A stretch of 64,000 nt of DNA from Hydrangea macrophylla (taxonomy: Eukaryota; Streptophyta; Magnoliopsida; Cornales; Hydrangeaceae), in NCBI GenBank assembly GCA_033977485.1, contig CM066994.1, forward strand, positions 44,665,155 through 44,729,154. The letters are read 5' to 3'. Both the position numbers and the translations under genes were made by a program. The notes beneath the pieces are model-generated. The model was given only the letters and a program-made list of their open reading frames with translations. It was not told the origin of the DNA and made no database searches. Shown here in pieces: positions 23,300 through 37,200 of this stretch (position 1 is the first letter of the stretch; each line of letters starts with the position of its first letter).

Positions 23300-25454
23300 G
23301 TTACTAAATAGTCATTTTTTCGCATTTTTGTAAACCGTGTATCCTTTATGCATTCCGTTAGTTCCCGCAAGTTTATTTAGGCATGTTCGAGGTGCGTGCA
23401 AGGTTTCGTGTCGTTTGGTTAAGCGGTTTATCGATTCACTACTCAAAACCCCCAAAACTAACTTTTTTCAAGCCTAAGTGACAAAATAGTCATTTTTTCG
23501 CTTTTTTTGTAAACCGTGTATCCGTTATGCATTCCGTTAGTTCCTGCAAGTTTATTTAGGCATGTTCGAGGTGCGTGTAAGGTTTCGCGGCGTTTGGTTA
23601 AGCGGTTTACCGATTCGCTACTCAAAACCCCCAAAACTAACTTTTTTTCAAGCCTAAGTGACTAAATAGTCATTTTTTCGTATTTTTTGTAAACCATGTA
23701 TCCTTTATGCATTCCGTTAGTTCCCGCAAGTTTATTGAGGCATGATCGAGGTGCGTGTAAGGTTTCGTGTTGTTTGGTTAAGCGGTTTATCGATTCACTA
23801 CTCAAAACCCCCAAAACTAACTTTTTTCAAGCCTAAGTGACAAAATAGTCATTTTTTCGCATTTTTTGTAAACCGTGTATCCGTTATTAATTCCGTTAGT
23901 TCCCACAAGTTTATTTAGGCATGTTCGAGGTGCGTGTAAGGTTTCGTGGCGTTTGGTTAAGCGGTTAACGATTCGCTACTCAAAACCCCCAAAACTAATT
24001 TTTTTCAAGCCTAAGTGACAAAATAGTCATTTTTTCGCATTTTTTGTAAACCGTGTATCCGTTATTCATTCCTTTAGTTCCCGCAAGTTTATTGAGGCAT
24101 GTTCGAGGTGCGTGTAAGGTTTCATATCGTTTGGTTAAGCGGTTTATCGATTCACTACTCAAAACCCCCAAAACTAACTTTTTTCAAGCCTAAGTGACAA
24201 AATAGTCATTTTTTCGCTTTTTTTTTAAACCGTGTATCCGTTATGCATTCTGTTAGTTCCCGCAAGTTTATTTAGGCATGTTCGAGGTGCGTGTAAGGTT
24301 TCATGTCGTTTGGTAAAGCGGTTTATCGATTCACTACTCAAAACTCCCAAAACTAACTTTTTTTCAAGCCTAAGTTACTAAATAGTCATTTTTTCGCATT
24401 TTTGTAAACCGTGTATCCTTTATGCATTCCGTTAGTTCCCGCAAGTTTATTGAGGCATGTTCGAGGTGCGTGTAAGGTTTCATATCGTTTGGTTAAGCGG
24501 TTTATCGATTCACTACTCAAAACCCCCAAAACTAACTTTTTTCAAGCCTAAGTGACAAAATAGTCATTTTTTCGCTTTTTTTTTAAACCGTGTATCCGTT
24601 ATGCATTCTGTTAGTTCCCGCAAGTTTATTTAGGCATGTTCGAGGTGCGTGTAAGGTTTCATGTCGTTTGGTAAAGCGGTTTATCGATTCACTACTCAAA
24701 ACTCCCAAAACTAACTTTTTTTCAAGCCTAAGTTACTAAATAGTCATTTTTTTCGCATTTTTGTAAACCGTGTATCCTTTATGCATTCCGTTAGTTCCCG
24801 CAAGTTTATTTAGGCATGTTCGAGGTGCGTGCAAGGTTTCGTGTCGTTTGGTTAAGCGATTTATCGATTCACTACTCAAAACCCCAAAACTAACTTTTTT
24901 CAAGCCTAAGTGACAAAATAGTCATTTTTTCGCTTTTTTTGTAAACCGTGTATCCGTTATGCATTCCGTTAGTTCCCGCAAGTTTATTTAGGCATGTTCG
25001 AGGTGCGTGTAAGGTTTCGTGGCGTTTGGTTAAGCGGTTTACCGATTCGCTACTCAAAACCCCCAAAACTAACTTTTTTTCAAGCCTAAGTGACAAAATA
25101 GTCATTTTTTCGCATTTTTTGTAAACCGTGTATCCGTTATTCATTCCTTTAGTTCCCGCAAGTTTATTGAGGCATGTTCGAGGTGCGTGTAAGGTTTCAT
25201 GTCGTTTGGTTAAGCGGTTTATCGATTCACTACTCAAAACCCCCAAAACTAACTTTTTTCAAGCCTAAGTGACAAAATAGTCATTTTTTTCGCTTATTTT
25301 GTAAACCGTGTATCCGTTATGCATTCCGTTAGTTCCCGCAAGTTTATTTAGGCATGTTCGAGGTGCGTGTAAGATTTCGTGTCGTTTGGTTAAGCGGTTT
25401 ATCGATTCACTACTCAAAACTCCCAAAACTAACTTTTTTTCAAGCCTAAGTTAC

Positions 25455-25487
25455 TGTCGCGCCCGCCCCGAAAATGGGGTGTCTACA
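25455..25487 (+). mobile_element. 33-bp LTR-like footprint, copy 3
   Basis: Same insert and GTTAC flanks, 2,188 bp after copy 2. It marks the third amplified block. Confidence 0.65.
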
Positions 25488-27871
25488 GTTACTAAATAGT
25501 CATTTTTTCGCATTTTTGTAAACCGTGTATCCTTTATGCATTCCGTTAGTTCCCGCAAGTTTATTTAGGCATGTTCGAGGTGCGTGCAAGGTTTCGTGTC
25601 GTTTGGTTAAGCGGTTTATCGATTCACTACTCAAAACCCCCAAAACTAACTTTTTTCAAGCCTAAGTGACAAAATAGTCATTTTTTCGCTTTTTTTGTAA
25701 ACCGTGTATCCGTTATGCATTCCGTTAGTTCCTGCAAGTTTATTTAGGCATGTTCGAGGTGCGTGTAAGGTTTCGCGGCGTTTGGTTAAGCGGTTTACCG
25801 ATTCGCTACTCAAAAACCCCAAAACTAACTTTTTTTCAAGCCTAAGTGACTAAATAGTCATTTTTTCGTATTTTTTGTAAACCATGTATCCTTTATGCAT
25901 TCCGTTAGTTCCCGCAAGTTTATTGAGGCATGATCGAGGTGCGTGTAAGGTTTCGTGTTGTTTGGTAAGCGGTTTATCGATTCACTACTCAAAACCCCCA
26001 AAACTAACTTTTTTCAAGCCTAAGTGACAAAATAGTCATTTTTTCGCATTTTTTGTAAACCGTGTATCCGTTATTAATTCCGTTAGTTCCCACAAGTTTA
26101 TTTAGGGCATGTTCGAGGTGCGTGTAAGGTTTCGTGGCGTTTGGTTAAGCGGTTTACCGATTCGCTACTCAAAACCCCCAAAACTAATTTTTTTCAAGCC
26201 AAAGTGACAAAATAGTCATTTTTTCGCATTTTTTGTAAACCGTGTATCGTTATTCATTCCTTTAGTTCCCGCAAGTTTATTGAGGCATGTTCGAGGTGCG
26301 TGTAAGGTTTCATGTCGTTTGGTTAAGCGGTTTATCGATTCACTACTCAAAACCCCCAAAACTAACTTTTTTCAAGCTTAAGTGACAAAATAGTCATTTT
26401 TCGCTTTTTTTGTAAACCGTGTATCCGTTATGCATTCCGTTAGTTCCCCGCAAGTTTATTTAGGCATGTTCGAGGTGCGTGTAAGTTTCGTGTCGTTTGG
26501 TTAAGCGGTTTATCGATTCACTACTCAAAACTCCCAAAAACTAACTTTTTTTCAAGCCTAAGTTACTAAATAGTCATTTTTTCGCATTTTTGTAAACCGT
26601 GTATCCGTTATGCATTCCGTTAGTTCCGCAAGTTTATTTAGGCATGTTCGAGGTGCGTGCAAGGTTTCGTGTCGTTTGGTTAAGCGGTTTATCGATTCAC
26701 TACTCAAAACCCCCAAAACTAACTTTTTTCAAGCCTAAGTGACAAAATAGTCATTTTTTCGCTTTTTTTGTAAACCGTGTATCCGTTATGCATTCCGTTA
26801 GTTTCCCGCAAGTTTATTTAGGCATGTTCGAGGTGCGTGTAAGGGTTCGTGGCGTTTGTTAAGCGGTTTACCGATTCGCTACTCAAAACCCCCAAAACTA
26901 ACTTTTTTTCAAGCCTAAGTGACAAAATAGTCATTTTTTCGCATTTTTTGTAAACCGTGTATCCGTTATTCATTCCTTTAGTTCCCGCAAGTTTATTGAG
27001 GCAGGTTCGAGGTGCGTGTAAGGTTTCATGTCGTTTGGTTAAGCGGTTTATCGATTCACTACTCAAAACCCCCAAAACTAACTTTTTTCAGCCTAAGTGA
27101 CAAAATAGTCATTTTTCGCTTTTTTTGTAAACCGTGTATCCGTTATGCATTCCGTTAGTTCCCGCAAGTTTATTTAGGCATGTTCGAGGTGCGTGTAAGG
27201 TTTCGTGTCGTTTGGTTAAGCGGTTTATCGATTCACTACTCAAAACCCCCAAAACTAACTTTTTTTCAAGCCTAAGTGACTAAATAGTCATTTTTTCGCA
27301 TTTTTGTAAACCGTGTATCCTTTATGCATTCCGTTAGTTCCCGCAAGTTTATTTAGGCATGTTCGAGGTGCGTGCAAGGTTTCGTGTCGTTTGGTTAAGC
27401 GGTTTATCGATTCACTACTCAAAACCCCCAAAACTAACTTTTTTCAAGCCTAAGTGACAAAATAGTCGATTTTTTTCCTTTTTTTGTAAACCGTGTATCC
27501 GTTATCCGTTATGCATTCCGTTAGTTCCTGCAAGTTTATTTAGGCATGTTCGAGGTGCGTGTAAGGTTTCGCGGTGTTTGGTTAAGCGGTTTACCGATTC
27601 GCTACTCAAAACCCCCAAAACTAACTTTTTTTCAAGCCTAAGTGACTAAATAGTCATTTTTTCGCATTTTTTGTAAACCATGTATCCTTTATGCATTCCG
27701 TTAGTTCCCGCAAGTTTATTGAGGCATGATCGAGGTGCGTGTAAGGTTTCGTGTTGTTTGGTTAAGCGGTTTATCGATTCACTACTCAAAACCCCCAAAA
27801 CTAACTTTTTTCAAGCCTAAGTGACAAAATAGTCATTTTTTCGCATTTTTTGTAAACCGTGTATCCGTTAT

Positions 27872-30800
27872 TAATTCCGTTAGTTCCCACAAGTTTATTT
27901 AGGCATGTTCGAGGTGCGTGTAAGGTTTCGTGGCGTTTGGTTAAGCGGTTTACCGATTCGCTACTCAAAACCCCCAAAACTAATTTTTTTCAAGCCAAAG
28001 TGACAAAATAGTCATTTTTTCGCATTTTTTGTAAACCGTGTATCCGTTATTCATTCCTTTAGTTCCCGCAAGTTTATTGAGGCATGTTCGAGGTGCGTGT
28101 AAGGTTTCATGTCGTTTGGTTAAGCGGTTTATCGATTCACTACTCAAAACCCCCAAAACTAACTTTTTTCAAGCTTAAGTGACAAAATCGTCATTTTTTC
28201 GCTTTTTTTGTAAACCGTGTATCCGTTATGCATTCCGTTAGTTCCCGCAAGTTTATTTAGGCATGTTCGAGGTGCGTGTAAGGTTTCGTGTCGTTTGGTT
28301 AAGCGGTTTATCGATTCACTACTCAAAACTCCCAAAACTAACTTTTTTTCAAGCCTAAGTTACTAAATAGTCATTTTTTCGCATTTTTGTAAACCGTGTA
28401 TCCGTTTATGCATTCCGTTAGTTCCCGCAAGTTTATTTAGGCATGTTCGAGGTGCGTGCAAGGTTTCGTGGTCGTTTGGTTAAGCGGTTTATCGATTCAC
28501 TACTCAAAACCCCCAAAACTAACTTTTTTCAAGCTAAGTGACAAAATAGTCATTTTTTCGCTTTTTTTTGTAAACCGTTGTATCCGTTATGCATTCCGTT
28601 AGTTCCCGCAAGTTTATTTAGGCATGTTCGAGGTGCGTGTAAGGTTTCGTGGTGTTTGGTTAAGCGGTTTACCGATTCGCTACTCAAAACCCCCAAAACT
28701 AACTTTTTTTCAAGCCTAAGTGACAAAATAGTCATTTTTCGCATTTTTTGTAAACCGTGTATCCGTTATTCATTCCTTTAGTTCCCGCAAGTTTATTGAG
28801 GCATGTTCGAGGTGCGTGTAAGGTTTCATGTCGTTTGGTTAAGCGGTTTATCGATTCACTACTCAAAACCCCCAAAACTAACTTTTTCAAGCCTAAGTGA
28901 CAAAATAGTCATTTTTTTCGCTTTTTTTGTAAACCGTGTATCCGTTATGCATTCCGTTAGTTCCCGCAAGTTTATTTAGGCATGTTCGAGGTGCGTGTAA
29001 GGTTTCGTGTCGTTTGGTTAAGCGGTTTATCGATTCACTACTCAAAACCCCCAAAACTAACTTTTTTTCAAGCCTAAGTGACTAAATAGTCATTTTTTCG
29101 CATTTTTGTAAACCGTGTATCCTTTATGCATTCCGTTAGTTCCCGCAAGTTTATTTAGGCATGTTTCGAGGTGCGTGCAAGGTTTCGTGTCATTTGGTTA
29201 AGCGGTTTATCGATTCACTACTCAAAACCCCCAAAACTAACCTTTTTCAAGCCTAAGTGACAAAATAGTCATTTTTCGCTTTTTTTTGTAAACCGTGTAT
29301 CCGTTATGCATTCCGTTAGTTCCCGCAAGTTTATTTAGGCATGTTCGAGGTGCGTGTAAGGTTTCGTGGCGTTTGGTTAAGCGGTTTACCGATTCGCTAC
29401 TCAAAACCCCCAAAACTAACTTTTTTTCAAGCCTAAGTGACTAAATAGTCATTTTTTCGCATTTTTTGTAAACCATGTATCCTTTATGCATTCCGTTAGT
29501 TCCCGCAAGTTATTGAGGCATGTTCGAGGTTACGTGTAAGGTTTCGTGTTGTTTGGTTAAGCGGTTTATCGATTCACTACTCAAAACCCCCAAAACTAAC
29601 TTTTTTCAAGCCTAAGTGACAAAATAGTCATTTTTTCGCTTTTTTTGTAAACCGTGTATCCGTTATTAATTCCGTTAGTTCCCACAAGTTTATTTAGGCA
29701 TGTTCGAGGTGCGTGTAAGGTTTCGTCGTGCGTTTGGTTAAGCGGTTTACCGATTCGCTACTCAAAACCCCCAAAACTAATTTTTTTCAAGCCTAAGTGA
29801 CAAAATAGTCATTTTTTCGCATTTTTTGTAACCGTGTATCCGTTATTCATCCTTTAGTTCCCGCAAGTTTATTGAGGCATGTTCGAGGTGCGTGTAAGTT
29901 TCATGTCGTTTGGTTAAGTGGTTTATCGATTCACTACTCAAAACCCCCAAAACTAACTTTTTTCAAGCCTAAGTGACAAAATAGTCATTTTTTCGCTTTT
30001 TTTGTAAACCGTGTATCCGTTATGCATTCCGTTAGTTCCCGCAAGTTTATTTAGGCATGTTCGAGGTGCGTGTAAGGTTTCGTGGCGTTTGGTTAAGCGG
30101 TTTACCGATTCGCTACTCAAAACCCCCAAAACTAACTTTTTTTCAAGCCTAAGTGACAAAATAGTCATTTTTCGCATTTTTTGTAAACCGTGTATCCGTT
30201 ATTCATTCCTTTAGTTCCCGCAAGTTTATTGAGGCATGTTCGAGGTGCGTGTAAGGTTTCATGTCGTTTGGTTAAGCGGTTTATCGATTCACTACTCAAA
30301 ACCCCCAAAACTAACTTTTTCAAGCCTAAGTGACAAAATAGTCATTTTTTCGCTTTTTTTGTAACCGTGTATCCGTTATGCATTCCGTAGTTCCCGCAAG
30401 TTTATTTAGGCATGTTCGAGGTGCGTGTAAGGTTTCGTGTCGTTTGGTTAAGCGGTTTATCGATTCACTACTCAAAACCCCCAAAACTAACTTTTTTTCA
30501 AGCCTAAGTGACTAAATAGTCATTTTTTCGCATTTTTGTAAACCGTTGTATCCTTTATGCATTCCGTTAGTTCCCGCAAGTTTATTTAGGCATGTTCGAG
30601 GTGCGTGCAAGGTTTCGTGTCGTTTGGTTAAGCGGTTTATCGATTCACTACTCAAAACCCCCAAAAACTAACTTTTTTCAAGCCTAAGTGACAAAATAGT
30701 CATTTTTTCGCTTTTTTTGTAAACCGTGTATCCGTTATGCATTCCGTTAGTTCCCGCAAGTTTATTTAGGCATGTTCGAGGTGCGTGTAAGGTTTCGTGG

Positions 30801-33800
30801 CGTTTGGTTAAGCGGTTTACCGATTCGCTACTCAAAACCCCCAAAACTAACTTTTTTTCAAGCCTAAGTGACTAAATAGTCATTTTTTCGCATTTTTTTG
30901 TAAACCATGTATCCTTTATGCATTCCGTTAGTTCCCGCAAGTTTATTGAGGCATGTTCGAGGTACGTCTAAGGTTTCGTGTTGTTTGGTTAAGCGGTTTA
31001 TCGATTCACTACTCAAAACCCCCAAAAACTAACTTTTTTCAAGCCTAAGTGACAAAATAGTCATTTTTTTCGCTTTTTTTGTAAACCGTGTATCCGTTAT
31101 TAATTCCGTTAGTTCCCACAAGTTTATTTAGGCATGTTCGAGGTGCGTGTAAGGTTTCGTGGCGTTTAGTTAAGCGGTTTACCGATTCGCTACTCAAAAC
31201 CCCCAAAACTAAATTTTTTTCAAGCCTAAGTGACAAAATAGTCATTTTTTCGCATTTTTGTAAACCGTGTATCCGTTATTCATTCCTTTAGTTCCCGCAA
31301 GTTTATTGAGGCATGTTCGAGGTGCGTGTAAGGTTTCATGTCGTTTGGTTAAGCGGTTTATCGATTCACTACTCAAAACCCCCAAAACTAACTTTTTTCA
31401 AGCTAAGTGACAAAATAGTCATTTTTTCGCTTTTTTTGTAAACCGTGTATCCGTTATGCATTCCGTTAGTTTCCCGCAAGTTTATTTAGGCATGTTCGAG
31501 GTGCGTGTAAGGTTTCGTGGCGTTTGGTTAAGCGTTTACCGATTCGCTACTCAAAACCCCCAAAACTAACTTTTTTTCAAGACTAAGTGACAAAATAGTC
31601 ATTTTTTTCGCATTTTTTGTAAACCGTGTATCCGTTATTCATTCCTTTAGTTCCCGCAAGTTTATTGAGGCATGTTCGAGGTGCGTGTAAGGTTTCATGT
31701 CGTTTGGTTAAGCGGTTTATCGATTCACTACTCAAAACCCCAAAACTAACTTTTTTCAAGCCTAAGTGACAAATAGTCATTTTTTCGCTTTTTTTTGTAA
31801 ACCGTTGTATCCGTTATGCATTCCGTTAGTTCCCGCAAGTTTATTTAGGCATGTTCGAGGTGCGTGTAAGGTTTCGTGTCGTTTGGTTAAGCGGTTTATC
31901 GATTCACTACTCAAAACCCCCAAAACTAACTTTTTTTCAAGCCTAAGTGACTAAATAGTCATTTTTTCGCATTTTTGTAAACCGTGTATCCTTTATGCAT
32001 TCCGTTAGTTCCCGCAAGTTTATTTAGGCATGTTCGAGGTGCGTGCAAGGTTTCGTGTCGTTTGGTTAAGCGGTTTATCGATTCACTACTCAAAACCCCC
32101 AAAACTAACTTTTTTCAAGCCTAAGTGACAAAATAGTCATTTTTTCGCTTTTTTTTGTAAACCGTGTATCCGTTATGCATTCCGTTAGTTCCTGCAAGTT
32201 TATTTAGGCATGTTCGAGGTGCGTGTAAGGTTTCGCGGCGTTTGGTTAAGCGGTTTACCGATTCGCTACTCAAAACCCCCAAAACTAACTTTTTTTCAAG
32301 CCTAAGTGACTAAATAGTCATTTTTTTCGCATTTTTTGTAAACCATGTATCCTTTATGCATTCCGTTAGTTCCCGCAAGTTTATTGAGGCATGTCGAGGT
32401 GCGTGTAAGGTTTCGTGTTGTTTGGTTAAGCGGTTTATCGATTCACTACTCAAAACCCCCAAAACTAACTTTTTTCAAGCCTAAGTGACAAAATAGTCAT
32501 TTTTTCGCATTTTTTGTAAACGTGTATCCGTTATTAATTCCGGTTAGTTCCCACAAGTTTATTTAGGCATGTTCGAGGTGCGTGTAAGGTTTCGTGGCGT
32601 TTGGTTAAGCGGTTTACCGATTCGCTACTCAAAACCCCCAAAACTAATTTTTTTCAAGCCAAAGTGACAAAATAGTCATTTTTTCGCATTTTTTGTAAAC
32701 CGTGTATCCGTTATTCATTCCTTTAGTTCCCGCAAGTTTATTGAGGCATGTTCGAGGTGCGTGTAAGGTTTCATGTCGTTTGGTTATGCGGTTTATCGAT
32801 TCACTACTCAAAACCCCCCAAAACTAACTTTTTTCAAGCTTAAGTGACAAAATAGTCATTTTTTCGCTTTTTTTGTAAACCGTGTATCCGTTATGCATTC
32901 CGTTAGTTCCCGCAAGTTTATTTAGGCATGTTCGAGGTGCGTGTAAGGTTTCGTGTCGTTTGGTTAAGCGGTTTATCGATTCACTACTCAAAACTCCCAA
33001 AACTAACTTTTTTTCAAGCCTAAGTTACTAAATAGTCATTTTTTCGCATTTTTGTAAACCGTGTATCCTTTATGCATTCCGTTAGTTCCCGCAAGTTTAT
33101 TTAGGCATGTTCGAGGTGCGTGCAAGGTTTCGTGTCGTTTGGTTAAGCGGTTTATCGATTCACTACTCAAAACCCCCAAAACTAACTTTTTTCAAGCCTA
33201 AGTGACAAAATAGTCATTTTTTCGCTTTTTTTGTAAACCGTGTATCCGTTATGCATTCCGTTAGTTCCCGCAAGTTTATTTAGGCATGTTCGAGGTGCGT
33301 GTAAGGTTTCGTGGTGTTTGGTTAAGCGGTTTACCGATTCGCTACTCAAAACCCCCAAAACTAACTTTTTTTCAAGCCTAAGTGACAAAATAGTCATTTT
33401 TTTCGCATTTTTTGTAAACCGTGTATCCGTTATTCATTCCTTTAGTTCCCGCAAGTTTATTGAGGCATGTTCGAGGTGCGTGTAAGGTTTCATGTCGTTT
33501 GGTTAAGCGGTTTATCGATTCACTACTCAAAACCCCCAAAACTAACTTTTTTCAAGCCTAAGTGACAAAATAGTCATTTTTTCGCTTTTTTTTGTAAACC
33601 GTGTATCCGTTATGCATTCCGTTAGTTCCCGCAAGTTTATTTAGGCATGTTCGAGGTGCGTGTAAGGTTTCGTGTCGTTTGGTTAAGCGGTTTATCGATT
33701 CACTACTCAAAACCCCCAAAACTAACTTTTTTTCAAGCCTAAGTGACTAAATAGTCATTTTTTCGCATTTTTGTAAACGTGTATCCTTTATGCATTCCGT

Positions 33801-36800
33801 TAGTTCCCGCAAGTTTATTTAGGCATGTTCGAGGTGCGTGCAAGGTTTCGTGTCATTTGGTTAAGCGGTTTATCGATTTCACTACTCAAAACCCCCAAAA
33901 CTAACTTTTTTCAAGCCTAAGTGAAAAAATAGTCATTTTTTCGCTTTTTTTGTAAACCGTGTATCCGTTATGCATTCCGTTAGTTCCCGCAAGTTTATTT
34001 AGGCATGTTCGAGGTGCGTGTAAGGTTTCGTGGCGTTTGTTAAGCGGTTTACCGATTCGCTACTCAAAACTCCCAAAAACTAACTTTTTTTCAAGCCTAA
34101 GTGACTAATAGTCATTTTTTCGCATTTTTTGTAAACCATGTATCCTTTATGCATTCCGTTAGTTCCCGCAAGTTTATTGAGGCATGTTCGAGGTACGTGT
34201 AAGGTTTCGTGTTGTTTGGTTAAGCGGTTTATCGATTCACTACTCAAAACCCCCAAAACTAACTTTTTTCAAGCCTAAGTGACAAAATAGTCATTTTTTC
34301 GCTTTTTTTGTAAACCGTGTATCCGTTATTAATTCCGTTAGTTCCCACAAGTTTATTTAGGCATGTTCGAGGTGCGTGTAAGGTTTCGTGGCGTTTGGTT
34401 AAGCGGTTTACCGATTCGCTACTCAAAACCCCCAAAACTAATTTTTTTCAAGCCTAAGTGACAAAATAGTCATTTTTTCGCATTTTTTGTAAACCGTGTA
34501 TCCGTTATTCATTCCTTTAGTTCCCGCAAGTTTATTGAGGCATGTTCGAGGTGCGTGTAAGGTTTCATGTCGTTTGGTTAAGTGGTTTATCGATTCACTA
34601 CTCAAAACCCCCAAAACTAACTTTTTTCAAGCCTAAGTGACAAAATAGTCATTTTTTCGCTTTTTTTGTAAACCGTGTATCCGTTATGCATTCCGTTAGT
34701 TCCCGCAAGTTTATTTAGGCATGTTCGAGGTGCGTGTAAGGTTTCGTGGCGTTTGGTTAAGCGGTTTACCGATTCGCTACTCAAAACCCCCAAAACTAAC
34801 TTTTTTTCAAGCCTAAGTGACAAAATAGTCATTTTTCGCATTTTTTGTAAACCGTGTATCCGTTATTCATTCCTTTAGTTCCCGCAAGTTTATTGAGGCA
34901 TGTTCGAGGTGCGTGTAAGGTTTCATGTCGTTTGGTTAAGCGGTTTATCGATTCACTACTCAAAACCCCCAAAACTAACTTTTTTCAAGCCTAAGTGACA
35001 AAATAGTCATTTTTTCGCTTTTTTTGTAAACCGTGTATCCGTTATGCATTCCGTTAGTTCCCGCAAGTTTATTTAGGCATGTTCGAGGTGCGTGTAAGAT
35101 TTCGTGTCGTTTGGTTAAGCGGTTTATCGATTCACTACTCAAAACCCCCAAAACTAACTTTTTTTCAAGCCTAAGTGACTAAATAGTCATTTTTTCGCAT
35201 TTTTGTAAACCGTGTATCCTTTATGCATTCCGTTAGTTCCCGCAAGTTTATTTAGGCATGTTCGAGGTGCGTGCAAGGTTTCGTGTCGTTTGGTTAAGCG
35301 GTTTATCGATTCACTACTCAAAACCCCCAAAACTAACTTTTTTCAAGCCTAAGTGACAAAATAGTCATTTTTTCGCTTTTTTTGTAAACCGTGTATCCGT
35401 TATGCATTCCGTTAGTTCCCGCAAGTTTATTTAGGCATGTTCGAGGTGCGTGTAAGGTTTCGTGGCGTTTGGTTAAGCGGTTTACCGATTCGCTACTCAA
35501 AACCCCCAAAACTAACTTTTTTTCAAGCCTAAGTGACTAAATAGTCATTTTTTCGCATTTTTTGTAAACCATGTATCCTTTATGCATTCCGTTAGTTCCC
35601 GCAAGTTTATTGAGGCATGTTCGAGGTACGTGTAAGGTTTCGTGTTGTTTGGTTAAGCGGTTTATCGATTCACTACTCAAAACCCCCAAAACTAACTTTT
35701 TTCAAGCCTAAGTGACAAAATAGTCATTTTTTCGCTTTTTTTGTAAACCGTGTATCCGTTATTAATTCCGTTAGTTCCCACAAGTTTATTTAGGCATGTT
35801 CGAGGTGCGTGTAAGGTTTCGTGGCGTTTGGTTAAGCGGTTTACCGATTCGCTACTCAAAACCCCCAAAACTAATTTTTTTCAAGCCTAAGTGACAAAAT
35901 AGTCATTTTTTCGCATTTTTTGTAAACCGTGTATCCGTTATTCATTCCTTTAGTTCCCGCAAGTTTATTGAGGCATGTTCGAGGTGCGTGTAAGGTTTCA
36001 TGTCGTTTGGTTAAGCGGTTTATCGATTCACTACTCAAAACCCCCAAAACTAACTTTTTTCAAGCCTAAGTGACAAAATAGTCATTTTTTCGCTTTTTTT
36101 GTAAACCGTGTATCCGTTATGCATTCCGTTAGTTCCCGCAAGTTTATTTAGGCATGTTCGAGGTGCGTGTAAGATTTCGTGTCGTTTGGTTAAGCGGTTT
36201 ATCGATTCACTACTCAAAACCCCCAAAACTAACTTTTTTTCAAGCCTAAGTGACTAAATAGTCATTTTTTTCGCATTTTTGTAAACCGTGTATCCTTTAT
36301 GCATTCCGTTAGTTCCCGCAAGTTTATTTAGGCATGTTCGAGGTGCGTGCAAGGTTTCGTGTCGTTTGGTTAAGCGGTTTATCGATTCACTACTCAAAAC
36401 CCCCAAAACTAACTTTTTTCAAGCCTAAGTGACAAAATAGTCATTTTTTCGCTTTTTTTGTAAACCGTGTATCCGTTATGCATTCCGTTAGTTCCCGCAA
36501 GTTTATTTAGGCATGTTCGAGGTGCGTGTAAGGTTTCGTGGCGTTTGGTTAAGCGGTTTACCGATTCGCTACTCAAAACCCCCAAAACTAACTTTTTTTC
36601 AAGCCTAAGTGACTAAATAGTCATTTTTTCGCATTTTTTGTAAACCATGTATCCTTTATGCATTCCGTTAGTTCCCGCAAGTTTATTGAGGCATGTTCGA
36701 GGTACGTGTAAGGTTTCGTGTTGTTTGGTTAAGCGGTTTATCGATTCACTACTCAAAACCCCCAAAACTAACTTTTTTCAAGCCTAAGTGACAAAATAGT

Positions 36801-37200
36801 CATTTTTTCGCTTTTTTTGTAAACCGTGTATCCGTTATTAATTCCGTTAGTTCCCACAAGTTTATTTAGGCATGTTCGAGGTGCGTGTAAGGTTTCGTGG
36901 CGTTTGGTTAAGCGGTTTACCGATTCGCTACTCAAAACCCCCAAAACTAATTTTTTTCAAGCCTAAGTGACAAAATAGTCATTTTTTCGCATTTTTTGTA
37001 AACCGTGTATCCGTTATTCATTCCTTTAGTTCCCGCAAGTTTATTGAGGCATGTTCGAGGTGCGTGTAAGGTTTCATGTCGTTTGGTTAAGCGGTTTATC
37101 GATTCACTACTCAAAACCCCCAAAACTAACTTTTTTCAAGCCTAAGTGACAAAATAGTCATTTTTTCGCTTTTTTTGTAAACCGTGTATCCGTTATGCAT
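27872..37200 (+). repeat. 26-monomer higher-order repeat (~4,663 bp)
   Basis: The TAATTCC marker lies at 27872, 29667, 31101 and 32535, then at 34330, 35763 and 36839. The first intervals (10, 8, 8 monomers) recur as 10, 8 and then 6. The block from 28578 reappears at 33240 and the one from 30011 at 34675, shifts of 4,662-4,664 bp. At 35763-37915 the pattern is a 6-monomer unit (1,076 bp) repeated. Confidence 0.7.

Larger units (their letters stand above)
14680..26100 (+). repeat. 27-monomer higher-order repeat (4,875 bp) and 2,187-bp derivative
   Basis: Rare variants recur at exact offsets. The TAATTCC monomer type lies at 14856, 15930, 16826 and 19013, then at 19730, 20805, 21701 and 23888, a shift of ~4,875 bp. 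Other private variants move with it: TTATTTCCAGC (15400 and 20275), GGTTAACGATTC (16902 and 21778) and the 33-bp insert (18392 and 23267). A further 2,187-bp shift repeats part of this (GGTTAACGATTC again near 23967; insert again at 25455). The copies are nearly identical, so the amplification is very recent or partly an assembly effect. Confidence 0.8.
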
